Source: PGYT01 sp963675055 (GTDB lineage: Bacteria; Bacteroidota; Ignavibacteria; Ignavibacteriales; Melioribacteraceae). Taken from it: a DNA stretch of 64,000 bases. Positions 1 to 9,168 of the stretch are shown piece by piece. The stretch covers positions 248,001-312,000 of the forward strand of contig CAXXJE010000002.1 in assembly GCA_963675055.2 (NCBI GenBank), in the 5' to 3' direction. The notes under the pieces were generated by a model, which was not told the DNA's origin, searched no databases, and saw only the letters and a list, made by a program, of their open reading frames with translations. The translations under genes were made by a program, and so were the position numbers. Every line of letters starts with the position of its first letter. Positions within the stretch are counted from its first letter, which is position 1.

Positions 1-119
1 TGGCTTAACGAAAACTCGGTTGGTACTTGTTCCTCTGCTACATCCGTTATACTATTATTAACACTTGCAGTAGTTGAATAGTACTCGTAACTCCCGTCAG
101 TATCTATTTGTTTTAATCT
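1..119. repeat. Long direct repeat, copy 1
   Basis: Bases 1-119 are identical to 9485-9603; the match ends at base 120 (a against g). Both copies encode the same stretch of two different adhesins, running from YRLKQIDTDGSYEYY towards the sorting domain. Flanking coding sequence is similar but clearly diverged, so the perfect identity points to recent gene conversion or recombination. The left limit is unknown because it leaves the window. Confidence 0.9.
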
Positions 120-845
120 ATACTCCACGTTCCCTGCAGGAGGTTCCTCATCTATAAATTCGTAACTCTTAGGACTATTACTGTTTCCGTGCCCCTGAAC
201 AAATCCAATTGTTTCCCATTCCGCCGAGTCAGACTCCTGATTACCATCTTCTGAGTTCTGCCTTTCTATTTCAAAGCCATAATTATTGACTTCTGTTGCC
301 GTTAGCCAATTTAAATGGACAGTCCTGTCTGCAGCCACAGCGTTAAAACAAATCAACTCTACCGGCAAAGCCGGATCGACACTTTCCGCCCATTCAAAAT
401 ATGGATAACCACTATTCAGTGATGCATTAGTTTTCCAGATAGGCGTACTTGCAAAGTCCCAACTTGCATCAGTAAATGTTGACTGTGTTTGCATTTCCGC
501 AGTAGTTTTGGATGTTCCCCCTCCCGGGCTTGTTGACTGTCCGGTTCTTTGAGAATCCCAAAAGCTATTAGTCACGGTTCCACCATCATTTCGCCCGACC
601 AGACTGCCATAATAGCCTGTTGCAGTATAAACACAAGTAACCGAACCAGCAGCATAACATTTTTCCGCCGTACCCGAATTTATACTTATTAGTCCTCCCG
701 AATGACCACATCCATTATAATTACCGGATGTCGTTACATTGCCGGTTGCATAGCAATTACTGATACTACCGGCATTACTGCCCCAGCCCTTTAAGCAGAC
801 CGGATCGGGATGATTTGAGAAGTTTATAACCTTTCTGTTTATTTG
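1..845 (-). pseudogene. GLUG-repeat T9SS adhesin, 3' part only, no start codon
   Basis: Hand translation gives a reading frame open from about 845 to the left window edge. It shows GLUG-like repeats (NCYATGNVTTSG, KCYAAGSVT, GSLVGRNDGGTVTNSFWDSQ), as in Bacteroidota surface adhesins. These are followed by the module LPVELICFNA, then TATEVNNYGFEIE and YRLKQIDTDGSYEYY, which also precedes the T9SS sorting domain in the proteins at 1470-4715 and 9229-14478. The sorting domain itself should lie beyond base 1. In this frame there is a stop at 846-848 and no ATG until deep inside the module, so the 5' part of the gene is missing. The frame begins in the last codons of the receiver gene 839-1195, which suggests a deletion joined the two. 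A non-ATG start or a frameshift are alternatives. The coding family is clear; pseudogene status is inferred. Confidence 0.7.
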
Positions 846-1195
846 TTATCAATACATTCTTGCGATAGGTAATCGGTTACTTCACATAAATTCTCCTTCT
901 TTACAAACCCTTTTATTCCGACTGTTCTTGTCTTTTCCAGCAGTTCGTATTCATCATGCTGTGTAACCATTAGAATTTTTGCACCAGGGTATTCGTTAAT
1001 AATCTTTTCTGACGCTTCCAGTCCGTTCATTACCGGCATGTCTATATCCATTAGTACCCAGTCAGGCATAATTGAAGAATAACTTCGTACGGCTTCTTCC
1101 CCGTTGCTGCATTCGGAAAATGAGTTGTCGTCGGCAATGATCAGTTTCAACAATTTTCTTATTTGGGGGGAGTCGTCCACAATCATAACTTTCAT
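839..1195 (-). CDS. Stand-alone receiver-domain (CheY-like) response regulator
   Basis: A 118-residue protein that is only a receiver domain. It has the acidic pocket VDD near residue 7, the phospho-acceptor Asp in WVLMDIDMP near residue 50, the conserved Thr in LMVTQHD and the Lys in GFVKKEN. There is no output domain, so it should act by protein contact or as a phosphate relay. It would be phosphorylated by a HisKA_3 kinase, possibly 6543-8435. It directly precedes an adhesin fragment on the same strand, as the second stand-alone receiver (14533-14877) precedes its adhesin. A repeated promoter-like element (1220-1293) lies just upstream. The ATG start leaves a leader of roughly 25-30 bases from the -7-like box. 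The family is certain; the partner is not known. Confidence 0.9.
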   Translation of the reverse strand: MKVMIVDDSPQIRKLLKLIIADDNSFSECSNGEEAVRSYSSIMPDWVLMDIDMPVMNGLEASEKIINEYPGAKILMVTQHDEYELLEKTRTVGIKGFVKKENLCEVTDYLSQECIDNK

Positions 1196-1219
1196 ATTGA
1201 ATACCCATTATTTCTGTAT

Positions 1220-1293
1220 TGAAAATTATGAAGTGTTCGATTTAAAATGATTAGGGGAAGTCCCTCTTTTTCATTAGGGTAGACACCTAATGG
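1220..1293 (-). promoter_or_regulatory. Repeated promoter/operator element, copy 1
   Basis: Read on the minus strand: a dyad ATTAGGTGTC-TACCCTAAT, then AAAAAGAGGGACT, a second box TTCCCCTAATCATTTT, about eight variable bases, then CTTCATAATTTTCA. The last block contains TAATTTTC, close to the Bacteroidota -7 consensus TAnnTTTG. TACCCnT resembles NarL-family heptamers. A second copy at 5688-5762 differs by a few substitutions and one base of length. Position just upstream of the receiver gene 839-1195 fits a promoter. The assignment to a NarL-type regulator is inference. Confidence 0.55.
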
Positions 1294-1469
1294 ACTACAA
1301 TTACCAGAGGATGGACTTTTATTACCTTGTGATGTGACCTGGCGGACATATCAAATAATTGCAGGGATCGTCCGGCTGCTGCCGGATTCGACCCCTAAAT
1401 ATGCTTGCCTGCTGTGGCAGGAATTCGGATAGAATTCGTACTGAATTTCCGGACACGATTTCAACTAAT
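1294..1469. other. Intergenic region with short palindromes
   Basis: Lies between the FG-GAP gene stop and the regulatory element. It holds a perfect hairpin TCCGGC-tgct-GCCGGA (1371-1386) and a weaker CCTGC-tgtg-GCAGG (1408-1421), related to the CCTGCCTGC palindrome at 9150-9168. Neither is followed by a T-run on the minus strand, so they are not convincing terminators. No gene is seen. Confidence 0.5.
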
Positions 1470-4400
1470 TTATTTTATAAATGACATTTTACGGGACTGA
1501 ACGAATTTCCCAGAAGTAATTTTATATACATAAATACCCGATGGCAGATTCCCTGCATCAAATTCAACCGAATAATTTCCGGGAGATTGTTTTTTGTTTA
1601 CAAGTGTTGCAACCTGCCGGCCAAGTATATCGTAGACAATTAATGTCACGTTTGTAGGGGCAGCATAATTTGCGTCCCCTACAGGTACGGAATAATTTAT
1701 TGTAGTTGTTGGATTAAACGGATTTGGATAGTTTTGCTTTAAGTCATATTCAGTCGGCAATGCAGCGGCTGACTGTTCAGCATCATTTATGCTTGTTATA
1801 TTCAAATCAACACTTGCAGTCTGGTTATAGTAAGTAAACTGACCGTCTGTATCAATTTGCTTCAGGCGGTATTCCACCTTTCCGGCCGGTACGTCTGTAT
1901 CAACAAACTCATATAAATTAGGACTGCTGCTGTTGCCGTGTCCGGGTACAAAACTGAGCGTTTCCCAATTCCGGGACAGACTGAGAGTCTGTCCTACGGA
2001 ACGTTCAATCTCAAAACCGTAATTATTTACTTCCGTGGCAGTTTGCCAGTATAGCTGAATGCCGTCGTTAATTAGAGCGGCTGTAAAACTTGTTAGTTCT
2101 ACGGGCAACGGCGCGGCATCGTCTGAATAAACGTACACTTCACAGATGTCGTTAGAGGTACCAATAGGTGCACCCATTATTACATCATCGTAGCCGTCAT
2201 CATTTACATCCCCGGCAAAGGAAACCGAATAACCGAATTTATCATATTCTTGTTCCCCGGTCATAATAACATTAGCGTTGGCGGCTTCAATATCAGAAGA
2301 TAAACTACCACCGTATAAAATATATGCGCGCCCTTTTTCGCTGTCATATCCTGGTGAGCCAATAATAACATCATCATAACTATCGCCATTAACATTTCCG
2401 GCATAAGATACCGAACGACCGAAATAATCTCCCTCGTTTTCCCCGGACATAATAACATTGGCAGCAGAAGACCTTATTGAACCGGATAAACTGCCTCCGT
2501 GAAAAATAAAAACACGACCGGTAGAACTACTATATTCTGGTGCCCCGATGATTATATCATCTTTAGTATCACCATTAACGTCTCCGGCAAAAGACACCGA
2601 ATAGCCCAATTCGAAACCTTGAGCAGTCCCGGTAATTTTAACATCCGCGTTGGCGGCATCAATATCAGAAGATAAACTGCCCCCGTTAAAAATATAAGCA
2701 CGGCCTTTTTTGCTATCATATCCTGGTGAACCAATAATCAGATCATCGTAACTATCACCACTAACATTTCCGGCATAAGAGACCGACCAACCGAAATAGT
2801 CTTCCGCGGTTTCCCCGGTAATTTTAACATTGGCCTCAGCAGAACTTATTTCTCCGGATAAACTGCCGCCGTAAAAAATAAAAACACGACCTTTTTTTGT
2901 GGCATATCCCGGTGCCCCGATAATTATATCATCTTTATTATCACCATTAACATCTCCGGCAGAAGATACCGAATAGCCGAATTGGAAATTTTCTTTCCCG
3001 GTAATAATAATATCCGCGGAAGAAGCAATTATAGTAGAAGATAAACTGCCTCCATAAAAGATATACGCTCGCCCGGTAGAGTTGGAATACCCGTATGCAC
3101 CAATAATAATATCATTTATTCCATCATTATTTATATCTCCCGCGGATGAAGCCGACCAGCCTAAATGATGTGCTAGCTTTTCCCCGGTAATAATAACATC
3201 AGCGCTATTATCCATATCAGAACCACCATAAAAAATGTAGACCCTACCTTTATAGGTTGAATGTCCGTGTGCCCCGACAATAATATCATCTATATCATCA
3301 TCATTAACATCTCCAATAGAGGAAACAGAACAACCGAAATAATTGTCTTCAGACGGCACGTCAAATTTAACATCTACATCACCGGCTCCTATAGATTCAT
3401 CCAAATCTGCCCCACCGTATAAAATATAAGCACGGCCGTTGTAGTTAGAATAACTATTTGCCCCGGCAATAATATCATCATAACCATCGCCATTAACATC
3501 TCCGACGGTGGAAACCGAAATGCCAAGATAATCACCATTATTTTCTGCGTTAATAATAATGTCTGCATCAGCATCATCAAGGGTGCCGGAGAGACTACCG
3601 TCTCCGTAAAAAATAAAAACACGACCGTTGCCGTTGGAATATGTATATGCTCCAACTACAACATCATCAATATCATCACCATTAACATCCCCGGCATTGG
3701 AAACTGAACAACCCAGGGCACTATTAGTGACTCCACCGCTTATAATAACATCCGCACTAACCGCGTCAATACTGGAAGATAAACTGCCACCGTAAAAAAT
3801 ATAAGCACGACCGGCGGAGTTGTAAACACTAGGTGCGCCAACAATAACATCATCTTTATCATCACCATTAACATCTCCGGCAGTGGAAACCGAATAGCCA
3901 AATTTATCGCCTCTCCCTTCTCCGGTAATAGTAACATCTACGGCATTATTCATGCTTGAGCCACCGTAATAAATATAAGCACGACCCTCTTCAGAGTTAT
4001 GTGCATACCCCCCCACGATAATGTCACCAAAACCATCATTATTAACATCACCGGCAGAAGAAACTGAAATACCGAATTTATCTTCCTCGTTTTCCCCGGT
4101 AAAAGTAACATCCGCGGCATCATCCATGCTTGAGCCGCCGTAATAAATATAAGCACGGCCGGTATAGTTGGAATATCCGTATGAGCCAACAATAACATCA
4201 TCGTAACCATCACCATTAACATCTCTGGCGGAGGAAACCGAATAGCCAAAACGATCACTTCCGGTAAGAATAACATCTGCATCAGTGGCTTTAATGCCAT
4301 TAGCTAAGCTGCTATTCCCGTAAATTATATAAGCGCAATTGCTAATGTATGCGCCGATAATAACATCATCATAACCATCCTTATTAACATCCCCGGCATT

Positions 4401-4715
4401 AGATACCGAATAACCAAAATAAGAACCTGTGCCGACAATAATAACGTCTGCATTAGTATCCATATATTTATCGCCGTAAAAAATATAAGCACGGCCAGTG
4501 GGGAAGGAATATTTATATGCTCCAATAATAACATCATCGTATCCGTCACCATTAACATCCCCGGCGGTGGAAACCGAATAGCCAAAGTATGTACCAGTAG
4601 CTAGAGTATTTGCCTGAACAAAACTTTGTATTAATTGCTGGGCAAATAGTGTTCGGTTTCCCGTTACTAAAAATGTTATAACTAATAATGGTATTATAAA
4701 GGGAAGCCTTTTCAT
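1470..4715 (-). CDS. Secreted 14-blade FG-GAP (integrin-like) beta-propeller protein, T9SS cargo
   Basis: 1081 residues. Signal peptide at 1-26 ending FAQQ. Fourteen FG-GAP repeats span about residues 35-885, each with FGYSVS, then a calcium-site stretch such as DVNGDGYDD, then VIIGA and GRAYIFYGG. Fourteen repeats equal two seven-blade integrin-alpha-like propellers. After this come PVELTSFTAA and the TATEVNNYGFEIE module, then a T9SS sorting domain from about residue 1000 (KQNYPNPFNPTTTINYSVP, ending KMSFIK). It should cross the outer membrane through T9SS and be displayed or released as an adhesin. Its first four bases overlap the end of the lipoprotein gene 4712-5551 (ATGA), so the two are probably translationally coupled. 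The repeats are similar at DNA level and could recombine. Ligand unknown. Confidence 0.9.
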   Translation of the reverse strand: MKRLPFIIPLLVITFLVTGNRTLFAQQLIQSFVQANTLATGTYFGYSVSTAGDVNGDGYDDVIIGAYKYSFPTGRAYIFYGDKYMDTNADVIIVGTGSYFGYSVSNAGDVNKDGYDDVIIGAYISNCAYIIYGNSSLANGIKATDADVILTGSDRFGYSVSSARDVNGDGYDDVIVGSYGYSNYTGRAYIYYGGSSMDDAADVTFTGENEEDKFGISVSSAGDVNNDGFGDIIVGGYAHNSEEGRAYIYYGGSSMNNAVDVTITGEGRGDKFGYSVSTAGDVNGDDKDDVIVGAPSVYNSAGRAYIFYGGSLSSSIDAVSADVIISGGVTNSALGCSVSNAGDVNGDDIDDVVVGAYTYSNGNGRVFIFYGDGSLSGTLDDADADIIINAENNGDYLGISVSTVGDVNGDGYDDIIAGANSYSNYNGRAYILYGGADLDESIGAGDVDVKFDVPSEDNYFGCSVSSIGDVNDDDIDDIIVGAHGHSTYKGRVYIFYGGSDMDNSADVIITGEKLAHHLGWSASSAGDINNDGINDIIIGAYGYSNSTGRAYIFYGGSLSSTIIASSADIIITGKENFQFGYSVSSAGDVNGDNKDDIIIGAPGYATKKGRVFIFYGGSLSGEISSAEANVKITGETAEDYFGWSVSYAGNVSGDSYDDLIIGSPGYDSKKGRAYIFNGGSLSSDIDAANADVKITGTAQGFELGYSVSFAGDVNGDTKDDIIIGAPEYSSSTGRVFIFHGGSLSGSIRSSAANVIMSGENEGDYFGRSVSYAGNVNGDSYDDVIIGSPGYDSEKGRAYILYGGSLSSDIEAANANVIMTGEQEYDKFGYSVSFAGDVNDDGYDDVIMGAPIGTSNDICEVYVYSDDAAPLPVELTSFTAALINDGIQLYWQTATEVNNYGFEIERSVGQTLSLSRNWETLSFVPGHGNSSSPNLYEFVDTDVPAGKVEYRLKQIDTDGQFTYYNQTASVDLNITSINDAEQSAAALPTEYDLKQNYPNPFNPTTTINYSVPVGDANYAAPTNVTLIVYDILGRQVATLVNKKQSPGNYSVEFDAGNLPSGIYVYKITSGKFVQSRKMSFIK

Positions 4716-5551
4716 TTATCTGTTCCTTCATTATTTATTCTGGTATATGAATTCAGTTCAACGTATAGTCCTCTTTCCGGTTCATCGTTATTCATTTTTT
4801 CGGCTGTTTGTTTTATTCGGTTACCCCATTCGGCTATTAAGCCTCTTCCTTTTACATAAAGGAGGCTGCTTTTTATAGTTACGGCACCGGGTAATATTAA
4901 ATCTTGTTCGCCGTAATTTATTTTCGAGTCTTGCTCTATTGTCAGCTCATACAAGCAAAACTCTTCTTCAGTACTATCTATTTGTATATTTCCTTTCTTC
5001 ATTAGCTTTACAATTGACTTGGTATTTAATCCTTCTTCAAATTCTTTCTTTTGCTGGTTCCACTCCATCATTTGGGAAGAAGTTGTATCAATAATTACAT
5101 TGGCAGTGGGGAGTATTTTAAGTGAGGGACTGAATTTAGTGTATTGTTTTTTCTCACTATCATAAAGATAACCGGCAAGAAATACTTGTCCGTTTTCGAA
5201 GTTATAAAGTTCTTTTACACTTTTATTGCTGTTATAAATAACTTCCTGATCTATTTTGCCGAATATTTCTTCATATTCTTCAGACTGAGGAGTTTTATAA
5301 AATATAGTATCAGTTTTGGTTATTAGAGAATCATCGAACATACCAAGAGAATAGACACTATTAATATTTGTAAGTATTTTACTTGTGTCGCTTATATTTA
5401 TATGATAAAATTGGCTTTGAATAATTGAACCATTTGTGGTTCTAAGAGAATTTACGTCCTTTTGTTGGGTACAGTTAAAAAACATCAATGAAGCGGATAA
5501 CAAGATGAGTATATGATTCAATGACCGGTAAATAGAAATGTATATTTTCAT
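4712..5551 (-). CDS. Uncharacterised lipoprotein coupled to the FG-GAP adhesin
   Basis: 279 residues with a lipoprotein signal: a hydrophobic stretch ILILLSASLMFFNC ending in a lipobox-like cysteine near residue 27, followed by a polar TQQKD. The rest is soluble and rich in Asp, Glu, Thr and Ile, with no domain I recognise. The stop overlaps the start of the FG-GAP protein by four bases, so the two proteins probably work together at the cell surface. A roughly 135-base leader separates its start from the -7-like box of the element at 5688-5762. It could be a periplasmic partner or an anchor for the propeller; this is a guess from position only. Confidence 0.75.
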   Translation of the reverse strand: MKIYISIYRSLNHILILLSASLMFFNCTQQKDVNSLRTTNGSIIQSQFYHINISDTSKILTNINSVYSLGMFDDSLITKTDTIFYKTPQSEEYEEIFGKIDQEVIYNSNKSVKELYNFENGQVFLAGYLYDSEKKQYTKFSPSLKILPTANVIIDTTSSQMMEWNQQKKEFEEGLNTKSIVKLMKKGNIQIDSTEEEFCLYELTIEQDSKINYGEQDLILPGAVTIKSSLLYVKGRGLIAEWGNRIKQTAEKMNNDEPERGLYVELNSYTRINNEGTDK

Positions 5552-5687
5552 TCGTTGCTCTGCAGGTTAATCAGCCCATATTGTAGTTATCACATTTTCC
5601 CAGATACATTACGCCGATTTTCCTCGCACACAGACGGATGAACAACGATCATAATTCGTATTAACTGAATGTGTAAATATTTCCATA

Positions 5688-5762
5688 TGAAAATTATGAA
5701 GTGCGAGACTAAAAATGATTAGGGGAAGTCCCTCTTTTTGATTAGGGGTAGACACCTAATGG
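5688..5762 (-). promoter_or_regulatory. Repeated promoter/operator element, copy 2
   Basis: Second copy of the element at 1220-1293. On the minus strand it has the dyad ATTAGGTGTC-TACCCCTAAT, AAAAAGAGGGACT, TTCCCCTAATCATTTT and CTTCATAATTTTCA. The two CCCCTAAT boxes are 23 bp apart, about two helical turns. It lies between the NarL regulator 5843-6490 and the lipoprotein/FG-GAP pair, and would drive the latter. The spacer between the second box and the -7-like box has diverged while both boxes are kept, as expected for functional sites. Confidence 0.55.
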
Positions 5763-5842
5763 ATATTAAAGTCACATTGGGATATAAAACTCTGCCGGTG
5801 GAAATAATGATAAGTGCGGACTACGGGATAAACTGGATCAGT

Positions 5843-6490
5843 CTATAGAATTGAACGGTTTTCAATAGCGAATTTAAGCAGTGAGAAAGAACCTTTAATT
5901 CCCAGTTTAGCGCAGATACGCGTCCTGTGGTTCTCAATTGTTTTATAACTCAGGAACAGTTCATCGGCAATTTCTTTACTAGTCTTACCCATAGAAATCA
6001 AACATAGAATTTCTCTTTCCTTGTCCGTAAGATCACTAATGCCGGGATTCTCGAGTATTCGTTCGGCTGTTTTCTGCTGCCTGTTAACAAAGTATTCCGC
6101 AATGTTATGGCTGATAAAACTGCCCCCCTGATGGGATTCGATAACAGCGGATATCACTTCGTCAACAGCATTTTCCTTTAGTAAGTAAGCAGACGCTCCT
6201 GCGTTAAAAGCAGCGTTAAATAAATCTTCTTCATTATGCATTGTAAGAAAAATAATTTTAACATCCTGATTCGAAGTTTTAATTTCTCCGGCTATTTCAA
6301 TGCCGTTTTTGCCGGGAAGATTAATATCCAGAATTATAACATCCGGAGAAAGTTGTTTTACCATGTCAATTGCGGATTCCGAGTCTCCTGCCTCGCCCAC
6401 TACTTCAATTTCAGGCTGACTAGTTAATGCAGCTTTCAATCCCTTGCGAAATAAAGGGTGATCATCAACTATTATTGTTTTAATTTTCAT
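5843..6490 (-). CDS. NarL/FixJ-family response regulator
   Basis: 215 residues. N-terminal receiver with VDDHP near residue 8, phospho-acceptor Asp in VIILDINLPG, the Thr in FLTMHNEED and the Lys in YLLKENAV. C-terminal LuxR-type helix-turn-helix: LTDKEREILCLISMGKTSKE, then IADELFLSYKTIENH. It lies 52 bases downstream of the histidine kinase 6543-8435 on the same strand and is its likely partner. It is a transcription factor, and the repeated CCCCTAAT element immediately downstream and near 1220-1293 is a plausible target. Confidence 0.93.
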   Translation of the reverse strand: MKIKTIIVDDHPLFRKGLKAALTSQPEIEVVGEAGDSESAIDMVKQLSPDVIILDINLPGKNGIEIAGEIKTSNQDVKIIFLTMHNEEDLFNAAFNAGASAYLLKENAVDEVISAVIESHQGGSFISHNIAEYFVNRQQKTAERILENPGISDLTDKEREILCLISMGKTSKEIADELFLSYKTIENHRTRICAKLGIKGSFSLLKFAIENRSIL

Positions 6491-6542
6491 TTATTCCCCG
6501 CAGCAATAATTAATAGTTTTGCTTTGTTTCTCTCAGGTATAT

Positions 6543-8435
6543 TTACGCAGAAGCCGCAATTGATACTTTGACTTCAGTTCCTTCATTAATTTTCGAGGTT
6601 ATCTCCAATGAACCGTCTAATATTTGCACACGCTCTTTTATGCCGGTAATTCCAATCCCGTATTTCGTCGAATCTTCATTCTTCAAAATCTCGAATCCGC
6701 GACCGTCATCAGTGACCGTAACAATAACTTCACTGGGCGCTCTTTTAATATTTATTTCTATGTTTGCAGCACCCGAATGCTTAATAACATTATTTAAACA
6801 TTCCTGTAATATTCTAAAAATATGTATTTCCTGAGACTGCTCAAAAGCATTATCAACATTATCGATATTAGTATTAACATTAATTTCAGTACTATTCTCA
6901 ACTTTTAAGATCAGGGATTTCAGAGCAGCGGTTAGTCCAAGTTTGCTAAGCTGATATGGGTGCAGAGTTCTGGAAATATCCCGGATATCCTTAATAGAAT
7001 TATCTGCAGCGTGGGAAATATCGTTCAGAAAATCCTCTGCTGATTTCAGATCATTTACATTTTTCTGCACCAGACGCGTCATGTTTTTTATTACCAAAAG
7101 ATCCTGCCCAACAGCATCATGCAATTCGAATGATATTCTTTTGCGTTCATCTTCCTGCGCAGTAATTAGTCGCTGTGTAAATATTCTTCTTGTCTCTTTC
7201 TCCTTATTTACCGCTTCCAAAGCCAGATGCTGGGCTAATTCTTTCTGTTGCCTCGTTGTCTTAAATTCATATATCAATACGAGACTTAGCATAATTACAA
7301 GTGCAAGACTTCCGAACTGAATCACAGCAGGAGAATAAGTTCCGTGGCTATTATAATAAACTAATATTTCAAGGATTCCGCAGAAAGACATAAAAATGAA
7401 TCCGATAAGAATTAAACGTGTCTGATAGTTGCCTTTCCGTACACTTAAAACCATGACATATATTCCTACAACAGCAATTACAACAAATACTATCAGATAG
7501 TAATTGAATATCATCCAGAAGTCGAAGCCGGGCAGAAACTCAATTATTATACTTATAATCAAATAAAGAACGTTGACCTGCCAGAGCCAGCCTACAATCT
7601 TCTTGTACTTATCATCAATAATCTGTTCAAGAATATAAAACGGACCGATTGCAAAAGAAAAAACAGAAATGTTATCAACAACATAAAACAAATACGGGTA
7701 AGGAAAAATAATCTGCAGAAGCCGGATATTGCTTCCTGTCCACAATCCAATCGATAACAAAGTTACAGATAATCCCAGAAATAATTTTTTCTGCTTAGTA
7801 AACGGAAATGACAACAACAGAATAAACCCGCACATCAAATAAAGCGATGTAAAAATCAATTTATCTATACTATTCGTAAACATTCCTTTAATAATATTGA
7901 AGAAACTGCCGAGCACGGGGAACTGATAAAAACCAAGACTTTTAATTGAAGAATAAATTCGAAGGGTTAATGTTTTATTTCGGAAATCTTTCGGCAGTGG
8001 AACTAAGTGAACAATATATCCCAATGGAATGGTTTTGTCATTCGGATCGAAGTTGCCGTACTGATAAACAAGTTCACCTTCTACGTAAACCTGTACCACC
8101 TGCATCACGTTTTTAATAAAAACAGCGGGATTGGTTACAGCACTATCGGGAAGTTTTGTCCGAAGCCAGAGTGTTCTTCCCTCCATATTCCTGGGAATTT
8201 CATCCAAGCTATTAATGCTGGTCCAGCCTGAAGAATAGCTACTATCCGATAGCCATTGCAAGCTGCCATCTTCCCCGCGGGGTGATTTACCAAATCGGTA
8301 TTGCCAATTACTATTTAATTCAGTTAATGTTTCATTGGCATATTGATATTTTTGGAGGCCGTCGGTGCATGAAAGGACCAGGAGAAGGGAAATCGATAAC
8401 AGTATTCTTGTAAAAAATCTTACGGCAGTCTGCAT
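6543..8435 (-). CDS. 7TMR-DISM-type sensor histidine kinase (HisKA_3)
   Basis: 630 residues. Residues 1-25 are a signal sequence ending in a lipobox-like LVLSC, so the N-terminus may be lipidated. Residues ~30-180 form an extracytoplasmic beta-sandwich resembling DISMED sensor domains. About seven membrane helices follow (~185-385), then a coiled coil, a HisKA_3 dimerisation domain with the phospho-acceptor His in RISFELHDAVGQ (near 440) and an HATPase_c domain with NVIKHS, DDGRGF and GIGITGIKERV. It senses an unknown signal and phosphorylates the downstream NarL regulator. HisKA_3 kinases normally pair with NarL-type regulators, which fits this order. Confidence 0.88.
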   Translation of the reverse strand: MQTAVRFFTRILLSISLLLVLSCTDGLQKYQYANETLTELNSNWQYRFGKSPRGEDGSLQWLSDSSYSSGWTSINSLDEIPRNMEGRTLWLRTKLPDSAVTNPAVFIKNVMQVVQVYVEGELVYQYGNFDPNDKTIPLGYIVHLVPLPKDFRNKTLTLRIYSSIKSLGFYQFPVLGSFFNIIKGMFTNSIDKLIFTSLYLMCGFILLLSFPFTKQKKLFLGLSVTLLSIGLWTGSNIRLLQIIFPYPYLFYVVDNISVFSFAIGPFYILEQIIDDKYKKIVGWLWQVNVLYLIISIIIEFLPGFDFWMIFNYYLIVFVVIAVVGIYVMVLSVRKGNYQTRLILIGFIFMSFCGILEILVYYNSHGTYSPAVIQFGSLALVIMLSLVLIYEFKTTRQQKELAQHLALEAVNKEKETRRIFTQRLITAQEDERKRISFELHDAVGQDLLVIKNMTRLVQKNVNDLKSAEDFLNDISHAADNSIKDIRDISRTLHPYQLSKLGLTAALKSLILKVENSTEINVNTNIDNVDNAFEQSQEIHIFRILQECLNNVIKHSGAANIEINIKRAPSEVIVTVTDDGRGFEILKNEDSTKYGIGITGIKERVQILDGSLEITSKINEGTEVKVSIAASA

Positions 8436-8835
8436 GTGCTAAAACAATAGATACTTTAATTAAATATACTGCTGAATTTCTTAATAGAAAAACTCTTACA
8501 TGTCCATCCGTCGGCGCTCAAACTGTCGTTTAATCAGACTGTATTATTATTTCCATAAGGCAACCTGCCCAAAATATTTAGCCGGGATTGAATTAATGGC
8601 ATTATAGATCCGTCTTGAGCCGGCTAATATTTCGGTAAAGACAAATAATGTCAGCACTGTTAGAAAAAGGTATTGCAATAAATTCAAGATTAACCATAAA
8701 AAGGCTGAACAAAATGCCAAGCAAATATAGCCATAATCAATGACTTGACACTATTTCAATGCCTGGTTAAACCGGATAATTTCTATTCTGTGATATCCGG
8801 CAAATTAAATACCGATTGTTTATCGAAATTTTCGA
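8436..8835. other. Intergenic region, no gene seen
   Basis: About 400 AT-rich bases between the histidine kinase start and the decayed sorting domain. No reading frame, RNA gene or clear hairpin terminator is visible. It should contain the promoter of the kinase/regulator pair, but I cannot point to a convincing box. Confidence 0.5.
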
Positions 8836-9023
8836 TTATTTAAGCAGGATCATCTTGCGTACACCTCTATATTGTCCAATATCAATCCTATAAAAGTAAA
8901 TTCCACTCGTTAATTCTGATCCGTCGAACTCCACTGTATAATTTCCCGGATTCTGATGCTCATTCACGAGAGTGGACACTTCCCTCCCGAGCATGTCATA
9001 GATTTTTAGACAAACGCCAATCA

Positions 9024-9106
9024 TGTCATTTCGACGAGTTGGGCTCGTGCCCGACGAGGAGAAATCTTTAAGATTTCTCACTTCACTCCGTTCGTTCGAA
9101 ATGACA
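9024..9106. repeat. Small terminal-inverted-repeat element (MITE/REP-like)
   Basis: 83 bp beginning TGTCATTTCGACGA and ending TCGTTCGAAATGACA, so the ends are inverted repeats. The centre carries GAAATCTTTAAGATTTC, itself a palindrome. A related element is at 35507-35588 and a decayed one near 15057. It encodes nothing and sits inside the decayed sorting domain. Movement by a transposase in trans is inferred. Confidence 0.7.
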
Positions 9107-9149
9107 CTATAAGGTATGGAATATCGAATAGTTGTTGTCGTATTAAACG

Positions 9150-9168
9150 CCTGCCTGCCGCAGGCAGG
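9150..9168. repeat. Palindrome CCTGCCTGC-c-GCAGGCAGG
   Basis: A perfect nine-base inverted repeat around one central C. It interrupts the NP/FN junction of the decayed sorting-domain motif and shifts the frame. Similar short GC-rich palindromes are dispersed in many Bacteroidota-type genomes; a weaker relative is at 1408-1421. Confidence 0.7.

Noticed and set aside
2261..4585. Several minus-strand frames of 60-116 codons rich in Met and Leu inside the FG-GAP gene
   Set aside because: They are off-frame readings of the repeated DVNGDGYDD coding sequence and resemble each other only for that reason. No ribosome sites or families.
1920..4620. Regularly spaced DNA repeats resembling a CRISPR-like or satellite array
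   Set aside because: The period is about 190-210 bp and follows the FG-GAP protein repeats exactly, with codon-level variation. It is coding repetition.
8836..9081. 81-codon frame as a small secreted protein gene
   Set aside because: It has no signal peptide, its first half is the translated inverted-repeat element, and it continues a disrupted sorting domain.
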